A DNA stretch of 64,000 bases from Butyrivibrio sp. FCS014 (GTDB lineage Bacteria > Bacillota > Clostridia > Lachnospirales > Lachnospiraceae), in NCBI RefSeq assembly GCF_000526935.1, contig NZ_JAHA01000008.1, forward strand, positions 1-64,000. Reading direction: 5' to 3'. Made by a program: the position numbers and the translations under genes. Below the pieces are notes generated by a model that was not told the DNA's origin, ran no database searches, and saw only the letters and a list, made by a program, of their open reading frames with translations. Below, piece after piece: positions 7,808 to 20,808 of this stretch (the stretch's first letter is position 1; the number at the start of each line of letters is the position of its first letter).

Positions 7808-9563
7808 TGTAGGATTCGAAAGGGTAGATTGCCCCTGTGATCAGTTCAGATGTTCAAACCTTACTCATTATAGCGCCTGGTTGGAGGACAGTTCAAGGCT
7901 GTCATTCTAATCCTTGGTCTGTAGTCAAGCAGATCAAGGATAGGTGTGCGCTCTGGCGCACTTTATTCAAAGGCAGAGGCGTCAGCCTCTGGCTTCCTTT
8001 TAGAACAGTTTCCAGATGTAGTTATGCATTCCGATGCTCATCCACTTCTTCAGCTCTGAACTAAGCTCTACCTGTATGCTATCGACATACTTTCCCCACG
8101 CCGGATGGGAATACTGTTTTTCTCTTACATGCGCTACTACAGTCTCTACTTCTTCTGCCCCAGCAGCCTTAGGCATTACTGTCTTCTGGTAACGCACAAG
8201 TTCCAGCATATCCCTTTTGTTCCATGTATAGGCACTGAGTCTTGCCATCTTATCAGCGCCTTTTCGACTCCAGCCCATTGGAGTCATGCTCATTCTTTTT
8301 GACAGGACATGACTGACATGACCTTCAGTACTACATCCAGGAATCCTCCTGTATCTAAGCCTTGTCTTGGCTGCAGACCAGTTATCAAGTATATAATCAG
8401 CGCCTTCTTGCACACGTTTCATTTCCTTGTCGTTTGAGGCATGATATTCAAGCATATCTACCACAGACAGGAAATCTTCCTTACTTCCATCCTTGATCAT
8501 TTCACAGAGAAGCTTTCTGGCATCATCAGCACTATCCATCAAATGGTTTGTCATCTTTATCAGGTATTTTTTGAGGTGGAACTCGTCCATCACATATGTG
8601 ATGCCACTTATCCTTTTTCCCCCAGCCTTAATCCAGGCTCCACCATCTGCTCCTAGGTATATCCTCTTTATGCTGCTTATGTCATAGTTGTTGTCAATAT
8701 ATGTGTAGACTTCATCCCAGAGTTCACTGTTTGCTTTGCCTTCATAAGAACCACAGAAGAAATGGGCATTAACAAGGTGATGTCTTGTACTCTTGGGAGC
8801 ATCCTTTTCAATGCCCTCATGAACATAGATAAGCTTGTTTATCATTCCATTGAGTTTTCTTCCATACTGGTTGACCTGGAGATCCCCCTTTTCCTTCTGG
8901 AACTGAAGCGACACATGATCTTCATCAGCCTCTATATACAGATACTCAACCTTGCGTTTTCTGCCTCTTCTTTTCTGTTCCTTGGGGAACTCGAGAGCAT
9001 GTATCTTATCCTTTACAGTCTCTTTGCTGACCTCATCAAGGATGCTTGCTGCTTGTCCACCTTTACGATAAGAGGTCTGAACGCTCTCTGATAAGAGCTG
9101 TGCTATGGCATCTTCTGACATCCTTTCATGAGGGTCAAATGAAAGCATGTCATCCCAGTAGATATCTGCGTTCTCCAGTCACCTTGTTCTTAAACAGTGT
9201 CTTGGAAAACATAACCTTTCCAATTGAGGTGATAAGAGACTTCTCGTCAGTCCTTACCACTTCCCATCTTTCCTTTCTCACAGGACTGTCTTTTAATATC
9301 TGGTTGCAGGTTGTAAGGGTTTCAGAAAATGTAATCCAACGCCATCTGAAGCGCTTCATTCCTGACCTTGTATATGAAACCTGCAAAGTCTCTCGGATCC
9401 TCTGAAAAATCTTTTGATGCCTTCTGAAGATTTGGTACTCCATTCTCAATAAAATGCTGTATACTATTTAACACAAGGGGACTCCTCCGTTTGGTTATTT
9501 TGGCTTGGACACCGTAAATAACTATATCACGAAGGAAATCCCCTTTTTCAATTAATCCTACAA
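7808..9563 (-). mobile_element. ISLre2-family insertion sequence
   Basis: About 1.76 kb. Terminal inverted repeats start TGTAGGATT at 7808-7816 and, reversed, at 9554-9562, and both continue into GAAA..GGG-type sequence. The flanks are AAATTTAC (7800-7807) and AAACTTTAC (9564-9572), which read as a 9-base target duplication with one base lost. It encodes one transposase on the minus strand. The insertion lies in the 3' end of the PAP2 phosphatase gene. From 7808 to 7999 no gene is seen. Confidence 0.75.
8000..9474 (-). pseudogene. ISLre2-family (UPF0236) transposase, frameshifted
   Basis: The GTG at 9474 follows GGAGG and gives LNSIQHFIENGVPNLQKASK. The frame shifts near 9343 and again near 9150-9185; from 9148 to 8000 it is a clean 382-residue frame. 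Family hallmarks are YLYIEADEDHVSLQ, YLGADGGAWIKAGGKRI and STEGHVSHVLSKRMS followed by MGWSRKGADKMARL, characteristic of the ISLre2/UPF0236 transposases. The corrected length of about 490 residues is close to the family norm of 450-490. Only two single-base errors inactivate it as written. Confidence 0.8.
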
Positions 9564-10244
9564 AAACTTTACGCTAGCCTGAGCCGATATCAAAATTAAT
9601 CCAAGCTCCATGCGGTATAAAAAGGTTATCAGTGTCAGCGAGAACAGTATTCCTGCGAAAATATCGGTCAGCCAATGCACACCGGCAAACAATCTGGCGG
9701 CTACGCCGACTACTATCACTGCAAATGCAGCAATCTTCAGCACTTTGAAGACTGTGGGATTCTTGATGAGTCTTTTCCATGCAGGGATTGCACTGCCCAG
9801 GACGCTGCAGATTATAAGTGTATGAGTTGAAGGATAGGATGTTTCAAGCTCTGTTTCTCCGGGCTGAAGCACGGGTCTGTAGTTGATGGGAATCTTGCCG
9901 AAGACAACATAGATGACTGCCACTACGACATAAAGAATTCCCAGGCCGATGATGACCTTTCCAACCTTGCTAAGGCTCTTTTCCCTGATGAGCTTGTAGA
10001 TGCCCAGTATTGCAAAAGATGCCACTACTGCAAAAGCAACCACCATTGCCACATCGGAGATGGTGTCGAAAAGGCTGTTGTAGCCGAACCTTCCGGCGAA
10101 AGCGCCGTTGAGGCTTGCAAAGCCAACTACTGTATTGTCGGGGCCGATGGCCTGGCGGTCAACGACTGTGGCCAGCACTGAGAAAATTACGGTTATCGCA
10201 AGAAGTGCCAATGGCCTGATGTAATTTTTGATTTTTGTTTCCAT
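9558..10244 (-). CDS. PAP2-family membrane phosphatase, 3' end replaced by an insertion sequence
   Basis: PAP2 enzymes dephosphorylate lipid phosphates such as undecaprenyl pyrophosphate at the membrane. The start at 10244 (METKIKNYIRPLALLA) has a GAGGG site; an upstream start is less likely. Five or six hydrophobic helices are visible. The PAP2 motifs are KIPINYRP, YPSTHT and ARLFAGVHWLTD, giving the Lys/Arg, His and Arg-His-Asp active site. The stop TAG at 9558 lies inside the inverted repeat of the ISLre2 element. Joining the flanks across one target copy gives a continuation TPSRLRECVDKGS and a stop at 7758. Only the cytoplasmic tail is altered, so the enzyme may still work. Confidence 0.75.
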   Translation of the reverse strand: METKIKNYIRPLALLAITVIFSVLATVVDRQAIGPDNTVVGFASLNGAFAGRFGYNSLFDTISDVAMVVAFAVVASFAILGIYKLIREKSLSKVGKVIIGLGILYVVVAVIYVVFGKIPINYRPVLQPGETELETSYPSTHTLIICSVLGSAIPAWKRLIKNPTVFKVLKIAAFAVIVVGVAARLFAGVHWLTDIFAGILFSLTLITFLYRMELGLILISAQASVKFL

Positions 10245-10371
10245 TTCTTTTCCCTCTATATTTATATGATTTTCTTTGTATATGAATTTAGGATTGCTGG
10301 TAGGAGCTTGCAATCCTATGTGTTTGCCCTGCGTATACGGTCTTGGCCTCTGTTTATCTACAGCGAAATTG

Positions 10372-11563
10372 TTACCTGCCGTATACTTCGCTCACGAATT
10401 TGCGGAGCTGAACCATGGCACGCTCCACTTTTTCCGTATCGATGCAGTAAGCCATGCGGAAGAAGCCGGGGGCTCCGAATCCATCGGTGGGCACGAAAAT
10501 CAGGTCGTAGTCCTTGGCTTTTTTACAGAACTCGATGGAGCTCTCTTCGAGAGCCTTGGGCATGATGTAGAAGGTTCCGCCGGGCCTGACCACAGTGAAA
10601 CCAAGGTCGATCAGGGTATCGTAAATGATGTTCATGTTGGTCTCGTATACTGACAAGTCTGCGGTCTCATTGCAAACTGCAGCCACTGCCTGCTGAATGA
10701 TGGACGGCGGGCAGTTGTGGCCGGTGCCTCTGGAAATCTGGCCGCACATGGGAACTATGACATCAGCGCCCTCGCAGGCGGGATTTACAGCGACGTAGCC
10801 GATTCTTTCTCCGGGAAGTGACAGGGACTTGGAGAAGGAATAGCAGCTCAAGGTGTTGTCGTAAAACTTGGAAACGTAGGGTGCGTCTGCGCCTTTGAAT
10901 ACAATCTCTCTGTAGGGCTCGTCGGAAAGCAGGAAAATGGCATGTCCGTAATCCTGAGATTTGTCAGTTAGGATCGCTGCCAGCTTTTTTGAGGGTCTCC
11001 GTTGAATATGCAACGCCTGACGGGTTGTTTGGAGTATTGATAAGAACCGCCATGACATTGGGATTCAGCATCTCCAGGAACTTGTCGAAGTTGATCTGGA
11101 AAGTCTCTGTATCAGCAGGAACCACGGAAAGCTTAAGGCCTGCGCCTGTAATGTACGGGCCGTACTCAGGGAAGTAGGGCGCAAATGTAAGCACCTCATC
11201 TCCGGGCTTTGTCACCGCGCGAACTGCGTGGGAGATGGCGCCGGCCGCTCCTGTTGTGGGGAAGATATGCTCCGGTCCGTAGTTCATGTCAAAACGTCTA
11301 TTCAGAGACTCTGCTATCTTTTCCTTATATAATGGGTTGCCAAGGCTGGGGGTGTATCCATGAAGTGTCATGGTGTCCTCTTCCTGAAGCAGTCTTATCA
11401 TCTCATCCGTAAAGGACTTTGGCACTTCAACACTGGGATTTCCGAGGCTGAAGTCAAAGACGTTTTCATATCCTATTTCCTTGCCGCGGGCTGTAGCATA
11501 TTCAGACAGTTCGCGGATCACGGATTTTGCGCCAAGCATGTTCTTATAGGTTTCGTTAATCAT
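10372..11563 (-). pseudogene. PLP-dependent aminotransferase class I/II, one frameshift
   Basis: A fold-type I aminotransferase similar to AspC/MalY-like enzymes. The first frame (11563-10964) begins MINETYKNMLGAKSVIRELS and contains FSLGNPSVEVP, TTGAAGAISHAV and INTPNNPSGVAYS. The second (11058-10372) contains LLSDEPYREIVF, the PLP-lysine region CYSFSKSLSLPGERIGY and GTFYIMPKA. They join at a run of six A's on the coding strand (10985-10990); one A too many shifts the frame at TLKK/LAAIL. The corrected length is about 396 residues, normal for the family. A homopolymer error is the simplest explanation. The substrate cannot be told. Confidence 0.8.
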
Positions 11564-11808
11564 TGTGCTCCTCCGGATTATTTATAGTATAGGCTGCGGA
11601 TCGCAGGTGTGGCAGTAAGTTACCGCCCCGGCAGTTGTCTCCGGGTGGCCGGTGCTGTGTCTTCCTGTGATGCGCAGGCTTAGTCATGTATCTGTATGAT
11701 TATAGCACAATGTTTAACAGTTTACATCATTAAAGTGGCATGTGAATCGGGGAGTGGTTAGATGAATGGCGACGCGGGATGATTATGAATTGTCTGCTTT
11801 GATATATT

Positions 11809-12604
11809 CTATTTTAATAGGTGCTCTTCTATTGTGTTTTTGTATGATGAGAAATCAAAATGATGGTCTTCGTCTTCGAAGGTCATGATGAGTTTTTTCC
11901 CTTGGATGATACCTGCGGACTCATATTGCCTAAGCTTCCAGAAGAAATCCCTGTCCCGGTATTCAGGATCCCCCATCCGGCCGAAGTGCTCATAATAAAT
12001 GACCTTTCTGCGTTTGACATTCAGGCAGGTGAAATCCGGGTAGATAGTGATGTTGTTGGGAAGCGTGAGTGGTGCTTCGTACTTGTATGGAATACCCAGA
12101 ATCTTAAGATTGTCTGCGATAATGACCTCTGATTTTGAGCGAACCTTCTCTCCATTGGCTGTGGTCTGATCCTTGTTCTCTGGGTGCTTGAGATTTGGCT
12201 CATAAGGAATGGCGAGCCACTTTTGGACGAATTCTTCGTCGCTCATTATGTAAGGCGTTGTCAGCTGCTGCCTGATCTCGTTTTTGAGCTTCGAAGACCG
12301 CTTGGGATGAGTTGATTTCATATTCCTTTATCAGCTCGCTGATCATGTCCAGTTTTGGCGCGATCGTCTTTATGAATTTGCCGGCATAGGCCTTCTGCGC
12401 CAGGGCTTTGGCTATTGATAGCTTGTCTTTGGGAATGTAGATGCCGGAGCGATCCTGTGTATTTTCTCTATGGCGAAATCTTACTCTTCCATCCGTGTGA
12501 GTAATCCTAAGGCTTCCTTGCGGAGCCTGTTCCATGTCCTTCTTCGCGGACATTAGAAGAGACTCTAAGCGAAGTTGCTCCTTACGTAAATCTTCTAATA
12601 TCAT
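11809..12604 (-). pseudogene. Hypothetical protein with C-terminal PD-(D/E)XK-like nuclease domain, one frameshift
   Basis: The N-terminal frame (12604-12200) starts MILEDLRKEQLRLESLLMSA, a coiled-coil-like region, then GSLRITHTDGRVRFRHRE. The C-terminal frame (12321-11809) carries VRSKSEVIIADNLKILGIPY, then YEAPLTLPNNITIYPDFTCL and YYEHFGRMGDPEY. The E..., PDF and xEH pattern resembles restriction-endonuclease-fold (Vsr-like) domains. The two frames meet near 12310, where one base change would give a protein of about 260 residues. I recall close full-length relatives of unknown function in Lachnospiraceae. There is no methylase next to it, so a restriction role is not supported. From 11564 to 11808 nothing is seen. 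Confidence 0.6.
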
Positions 12605-12744
12605 ATATAGCTCCTAAAATGTGATAATGCGCTTTGAACGCCTAGAACCGGCGCGCATTTTCTAAGAATATCTTAGACATTTGGTTATTATAATTGACAT
12701 ACTGGTAGAGTGTCAATCATTTATATTGCTTTAAGTATATGATG

Positions 12745-13092
12745 TGTGCCGAATACTGATTATAGGATGTTTTGTGGCATAGCCGAATTCAACACAGATT
12801 TAACTTAATGTGCCCAACTATCTAATTACAGCAAACTTAAGCACAGTTTTCTTGAAATGAGTATGCCTAATTCACCTATTATTCCCATATTTCGGCACAG
12901 CTTTTCTTAATAGTATTCCGCATATCGAGAGGTATACATGTGCCTATACCACTTAGGGCTTGAACACTCGGCACACGTTTGCACATACATGGTAGTTTTT
13001 CCTGTGCCCATCCCTGCACATTATAAAACATTAGGCACATGATTTATCCAACTCATGTGCCTAAAACAAACAATAATATAGAATTGAGCACA
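12745..13092. repeat. Array 1 of paired TGTGCC/GGCACA half-sites (six units)
   Basis: Half-sites alternate in orientation. TGTGCC-type words start at 12745, 12809, 12862, 12939, 13003 and 13056; GGCACA-type words (GGCATA or AGCACA in three units) start at 12776, 12840, 12894, 12970, 13034 and 13087. Within every pair the start-to-start distance is 31 (once 32), leaving a 25-base interior. Between pairs it is 33, 22, 45, 33 and 22, steps of about 11. The interiors are AT-rich and unlike each other. The array fills the 3' flank of mfd and the 5' flank of the PD-(D/E)XK-like gene. Bases 12605-12744 contain nothing recognised. Confidence 0.8.
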
Positions 13093-13105
13093 AATATTAG
13101 CGCCC

Positions 13106-13153
13106 AAACCGCCGCATAAGCAGCTACACAAACCGCCGCATAGGCAGCTACAC
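13106..13153. repeat. Two direct copies of a 24-base sequence downstream of mfd
   Basis: Each copy begins AAACCGCCGCATA and ends GCAGCTACAC; they differ at one position. They lie between array 1 and the mfd stop. A Cys-rich open frame reading through them has no ribosome site and is not called. Confidence 0.7.
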
Positions 13154-13225
13154 AAGCAGCCAATCAAAACCGCCCGCACAAAACAGCACAAAACGCAAGT
13201 ACCGCACTCAGCACTCGCCAATCCC

Positions 13226-16870
<3,645 letters not shown>

Positions 16871-17001
16871 CAGTTCCCGTCCGTTTAATACAAGCAAACC
16901 GCTCCGAGCGGCTTATACAATCATGTCATTTCCCGCTGCCAAATCTGCCGGCAACAGATCACATCTCTTTCTGATGCCAAGCCTGCTAGTGGCAGATCAC
17001 G

Positions 17002-17628
17002 TTATTTCTTTCCGTTAAACTTGTTCATGGCAGAATCCACGCCGTTTTCCATGATCTCAACAACTGCATCCGCAGCGTTCTGTTCCGCCTCATCGACGGC
17101 TTTCCGGTCCTCGCCCTCAAAGTGTCCGAGAACCCAGTCCACCATATCCCATTCCTTGGGCTTCTTGCCGACGCCTACACGAATCCTTGAAAACTCGCTG
17201 TGTCCAAGCTGCGCGATGATGTTCTTAAGTCCGTTGTGTCCGCCGGCGCTTCCCTTGGGACGAACCCGAATGAGCCCCGGATCAAGATCCACATCATCTG
17301 AGATTACGATAAGATTGGTCTTGGAATCCACCTTAAAATAATTGCATAAAGGTGCCACCGCCTCACCGCTAAGGTTCATATAGGTAAGGGGCTTGACCAG
17401 AATGACTCTTTCATTTCCGATCCTTCCCTTGCCGTAGGCCGCCTTGAACTTAGTCTCTGTAAGGCCGATATTGTATTTATCCGAAAGCACATCAATGGTC
17501 TCAAAGCCCACATTGTGCCTGGTCTTAAAGTATTTCTTCTCGGGATTTCCCAGTCCCACTATTACAAACATGTTTCCGTCTTCCTCTTCCTTCTTATATG
17601 AAAAGAGCTTTCTCAAAAACTCAAACAT
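17002..17628 (-). CDS. pth: Peptidyl-tRNA hydrolase
   Basis: Pth recycles peptidyl-tRNA dropped by ribosomes. The conserved core starts MFVIVGLGNPEKKY at 17571 and has the active-site RHNVGFE (catalytic His), TYMNLSGEAV, the essential Asp in ISDDVDLDPG and GSAGGHNGLKNI. The ATG at 17628 adds MFEFLRKLFSYKKEEEDGN and has the better ribosome site (GGGGTGGGGA directly before it); 17571 is the alternative start. 208 residues by the longer reading, normal for the family. It lies 131 bases upstream of mfd on the same strand. Confidence 0.95.
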   Translation of the reverse strand: MFEFLRKLFSYKKEEEDGNMFVIVGLGNPEKKYFKTRHNVGFETIDVLSDKYNIGLTETKFKAAYGKGRIGNERVILVKPLTYMNLSGEAVAPLCNYFKVDSKTNLIVISDDVDLDPGLIRVRPKGSAGGHNGLKNIIAQLGHSEFSRIRVGVGKKPKEWDMVDWVLGHFEGEDRKAVDEAEQNAADAVVEIMENGVDSAMNKFNGKK

Positions 17629-17736
17629 TCCCCACCCCAACTATTCCGGATAATTAAATGTGCTCACAAATAATAGCAGAAACACAGATAAAGTCAACTA
17701 TTTCTCCTATCAATCATAGCATGTTATAAGGCAAAA

Positions 17737-17762
17737 ACGGGAGGCCCCTAAAAGCCTCCCGT
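17737..17762 (-). terminator. Terminator after spoVG
   Basis: ACGGGAGGC (17737-17745) pairs with GCCTCCCGT (17754-17762) around an 8-base loop. On the minus strand TTTTTGCC follows. It separates the glgC-glgD-spoVG unit from pth-mfd. Confidence 0.85.
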
Positions 17763-17861
17763 CATATTCTTTAGATCCAACTATATAGCAGCTTCGCAGC
17801 TCCGCCTCCGCAGCCTGTCCAACTATAGGAAAAGCCACAGCTTCGTCCCTGCACCGGCCCC

Positions 17862-18182
17862 TTAAGCAAACGGCGGATTTTCTGCCGGCGCCTCCGGCGC
17901 CGCATCGCCACCGCCCTCTTCATCGGGTGGTGCTGCCTTGTCAAAGGCCTCGAGGATGGCGTCCTGCAAGATCTTGCGGGTGTCGGAGTTGATGGGATGT
18001 GCGATATCCCTGTACTCGCCGTCAGCCGACTTCTTGCTGGGCATGGCAATGAACAAGCCACGCTCTCCCTCGATAACCTTTATGTCGTGAACAACAAACT
18101 CGTTATCAAAAGTAACTGATACTACTGCACGCATCTTTCCCTGTTTGGCAACTTTTCTAACACGGATGTCTGTTATCTTCAT
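17862..18182 (-). CDS. spoVG: SpoVG family regulator
   Basis: 106 residues starting [20 protein letters not shown], the conserved SpoVG N-terminus, with [17 protein letters not shown] and [12 protein letters not shown]. SpoVG is a small DNA/RNA-binding regulator present in both sporulating and non-sporulating Firmicutes, so it does not prove sporulation. The C-terminal tail beyond about residue 88 is Gly/Pro/Glu-rich and variable, as usual. It follows glgD by 29 bases and is probably co-transcribed with the glycogen genes. Confidence 0.95.
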   Translation of the reverse strand: MKITDIRVRKVAKQGKMRAVVSVTFDNEFVVHDIKVIEGERGLFIAMPSKKSADGEYRDIAHPINSDTRKILQDAILEAFDKAAPPDEEGGGDAAPEAPAENPPFA

Positions 18183-18211
18183 ATTGTTGTCCCCCTCTTA
18201 TGGAAACTATG

Positions 18212-19330
18212 TCAGATCACGTATCTCTCATTGTTTTCGACTACAATCTTTATGCCATTTTCTTCTTTATAATAAGAGTTTGCCTGGATGGTTCCATGGC
18301 TCTCAACAATGCAGTTCTCAATGTGTGAGTTGTCTCCGATGTACACATCATTAAGAATGATTGAATTCTTGATATAGCAGTTGTTTCCGATGAATGCACC
18401 CTTGAAGATCACTGAATCCTCGATGGTTCCGTTTACGATACATCCGCTGGAAACCAGGCTGTTCCTGACGCTTACGCCTACATTATATTTAGCTGGCGGA
18501 AGGTCAACCACCTTTGTGTAGATTCCGGGATGCTCGCGGAAGAAGTAATGACGAATCTCGGGCTTGAGGAAATCCATGTTGGTTCTGAAATAATCCTCAA
18601 CAGAAGCGATGTTGCTCCAGTAGTCCTTGATCTTGTAGCCATAGATGCGCTTCATGTCCTTATATCTTACAAGGATATCTCTTACGAAATCGTAGCGCTC
18701 CTCTTCCTCTGCTCTCTCAATAAGCTCGATGAGCTGTCTTCTTCTGATAACGTAGATACCGCAGGAGATGGTGTTGGACTTGGAAACCACAGGCTTCTCC
18801 TCGAACTCCTCGATCCTGCTCTCTTCGTTCATACGGATGGTTCCGAATCTCTCGGTATCGATGGTTGCAGGCATATCCTTGCAAACAACGGTGATGTCGG
18901 CCTGCTTCTGAATGTGGTACTCAAGAAGTTTGCCGTAATCCATCTTGTATACACAGTCTCCGGAGGTAATGATCACGTAGGGTTCGTGACAGCTCCGAAG
19001 GAACTCGAGATTCTGTGCAATGGCATCGGCTGTGCCTCTGTACCAGAGATTGCCTGACGCCTTAACCGCAGGGGTGAAAACATATAATCCTCCCTGCTTA
19101 CGTCCGAAGTCCCACCACTTGGAGGAACTTAAATGTGAATTAAGACTTCCCGCATTGTACTGGGTAAATACGGCAACTGTCTGGATATGAGAGTTTGTCA
19201 TATTACTCAGTGCGAAGTCGATACTTCTGTAAAAACCTGCAACAGGCATTGCGCACACAGCCCTCTTCTTGGAGAGGTCCTGCATTCTGCTGCTGCTTCC
19301 GCCTGCCAAAATAATACCAATCGCCCTCAT
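18212..19330 (-). CDS. glgD: Glucose-1-phosphate adenylyltransferase subunit GlgD
   Basis: GlgD is the non-catalytic or regulatory partner of GlgC in ADP-glucose synthesis for glycogen. The N-terminal nucleotidyltransferase domain has IILAGGSSSRMQDLSKKRAV rather than the GGxGxRLxxLTxxRAKP of active subunits. ITSGDCVYKMDYGKLLEY and GIYVIRRRQLIELI follow, then a left-handed beta-helix of hexapeptide repeats (SVIFKGAFIGNNCYIKNSII). The ATG at 19330 is chosen; glgC ends at 19333, so the two are translationally coupled. 372 residues, normal. Confidence 0.93.
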   Translation of the reverse strand: MRAIGIILAGGSSSRMQDLSKKRAVCAMPVAGFYRSIDFALSNMTNSHIQTVAVFTQYNAGSLNSHLSSSKWWDFGRKQGGLYVFTPAVKASGNLWYRGTADAIAQNLEFLRSCHEPYVIITSGDCVYKMDYGKLLEYHIQKQADITVVCKDMPATIDTERFGTIRMNEESRIEEFEEKPVVSKSNTISCGIYVIRRRQLIELIERAEEEERYDFVRDILVRYKDMKRIYGYKIKDYWSNIASVEDYFRTNMDFLKPEIRHYFFREHPGIYTKVVDLPPAKYNVGVSVRNSLVSSGCIVNGTIEDSVIFKGAFIGNNCYIKNSIILNDVYIGDNSHIENCIVESHGTIQANSYYKEENGIKIVVENNERYVI

Positions 19331-19332
19331 TC

Positions 19333-20601
19333 TCAATCACCTGCCTTATCTAATGTTCGTCCGCTGTCGAGGACACCGTCTTTGTAGTCTTCCGCTGTTG
19401 TTTTGCCGCAGACCATAGTGTTCTTGCCGATAGTAACATTGTTCGGAATAACGGATCTCTCTCCGATGGTGACTAGACCTTCACAATAAATTCCGGGCTT
19501 GGTCTCATTCTCTTTTTCCTCGAAGGCACCGAGCTTAACGCCCGAGCCGATCTTGGCCTTCTCGGCGATGATAGCCTTCTCAATATTACAGCCCTCGCCA
19601 ATCTCCGTCTCGTTCATGATGATGGAGTGGCTGACAACCGTATCCTTGCCGATCTTGACGCCGGGTCCGATAACAGAGTTGTAAACCTTACCGTAAATCT
19701 CGCATCCCTCGCCCACGATACTGCGTTCGATGGCGCTGTCGCTTCCAAGGTACTGAGGCGGCTGCACGTCGCTGGCGGTGTAGATCTTCCAGTACTCCTC
19801 GTAGAGGTTGAACTCGGGAACGATATCGATGAGCTCCATGTTGGCTTCCCAATAGGAAGTCAGAGTTCCAACATCCTTCCAGTATCCGTCAAACTCATAT
19901 GCAAACAGAGACTGACCCTGCTCCTTGCAATAAGGGATTATATGTTTACCGAAATCAAGTCCGGCCTGATCTTTATTCTTGATGAGGGCATCCTTAAGAG
20001 CCTGCCATGTGAAGATATAAATACCCATGGAAGCCAGGTTGCTGCGCGGATGCTCAGGTTTCTCCTCAAAGTCCACAATGCGCTTGTCATCATCTGTGAT
20101 CATGATACCGAATCTGCTGGCCTCCTCCATGGGAACCGGCATAACGGCGATGGTAACATCTGCGTTGCTGGATTTGTGGAAATCAAGCATGGTCTCATAA
20201 TCCATCTTATAAATATGGTCACCCGAAAGGATCAGCACATATTCAGGATTATAGTTCTCCATGTACTCGAGATTCTGATAGATAGCATTGGCGGTACCTG
20301 TGTACCATTCGCTGTTGGCGCTCTTCTCGTAGGGCGGAAGAACCGTTACTCCTCCGAAGTTACGGTCGAGATCCCACGGAATACCAATGCCGATGTGAGA
20401 ATTAAGTCTGAGCGGGCGATACTGTGTCAAAACACCTACTGTATCAACACCCGAATTGATGCAGTTGCTGAGCGGGAAATCGATGATTCTGTATTTTCCC
20501 CCAAAAGAAACTGCAGGCTTTGCCATTTTAGAGGTCAGCACTCCCAATCTGCTGCCCTGGCCACCTGCTAAAAGCATGGCGATCATTTCTTTTTTTATCA
20601 T
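19333..20601 (-). CDS. glgC: Glucose-1-phosphate adenylyltransferase GlgC
   Basis: Catalyses ATP + glucose-1-phosphate to ADP-glucose + PPi, the committed step of bacterial glycogen synthesis. The start at 20601 has GAGGTGG. The active-site loop [20 protein letters not shown], the substrate motif [28 protein letters not shown] and FEEKP are all present, followed by C-terminal hexapeptide repeats. 422 residues. It is the first gene of the unit glgC-glgD-spoVG. Together with pgm at the right end of the window it supplies a glycogen route. Confidence 0.95.
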   Translation of the reverse strand: MIKKEMIAMLLAGGQGSRLGVLTSKMAKPAVSFGGKYRIIDFPLSNCINSGVDTVGVLTQYRPLRLNSHIGIGIPWDLDRNFGGVTVLPPYEKSANSEWYTGTANAIYQNLEYMENYNPEYVLILSGDHIYKMDYETMLDFHKSSNADVTIAVMPVPMEEASRFGIMITDDDKRIVDFEEKPEHPRSNLASMGIYIFTWQALKDALIKNKDQAGLDFGKHIIPYCKEQGQSLFAYEFDGYWKDVGTLTSYWEANMELIDIVPEFNLYEEYWKIYTASDVQPPQYLGSDSAIERSIVGEGCEIYGKVYNSVIGPGVKIGKDTVVSHSIIMNETEIGEGCNIEKAIIAEKAKIGSGVKLGAFEEKENETKPGIYCEGLVTIGERSVIPNNVTIGKNTMVCGKTTAEDYKDGVLDSGRTLDKAGD

Positions 20602-20730
20602 GTTCCACCTCGCTGCGCATAAAAGAATTCGCTTTTAACTTATTATAAGTATATCACTCAAACATGCGAAAAAAAACCATTTACTCGGTTCTCTTTATAT
20701 TTATTTTAAACAAATTTCGCCCGGTGTTTT

Positions 20731-20758
20731 TTGACTTTGAGAAAATAAGTGTTAGAAT
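20731..20758 (+). promoter_or_regulatory. Sigma-A promoter of murC
   Basis: TTGACT (20731-20736), a 16-base spacer and TAGAAT (20753-20758), about 50 bases before the murC start. The gap is divergent with glgC. Confidence 0.6.
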
Positions 20759-20808
20759 ATTATTTCGTAAATCATCATATTAAATGTGTGAAGAATCGAG
20801 GCAAATTA

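Noticed and set aside
11809..12604. A restriction-modification system
   Set aside because: The nuclease-like domain has no methylase or specificity partner nearby, and the family is of unknown function.
13021..13221. Cys-rich 66-codon frame downstream of mfd
   Set aside because: It is produced by reading the 24-base repeat and array 1; no ribosome site and no recognisable protein.
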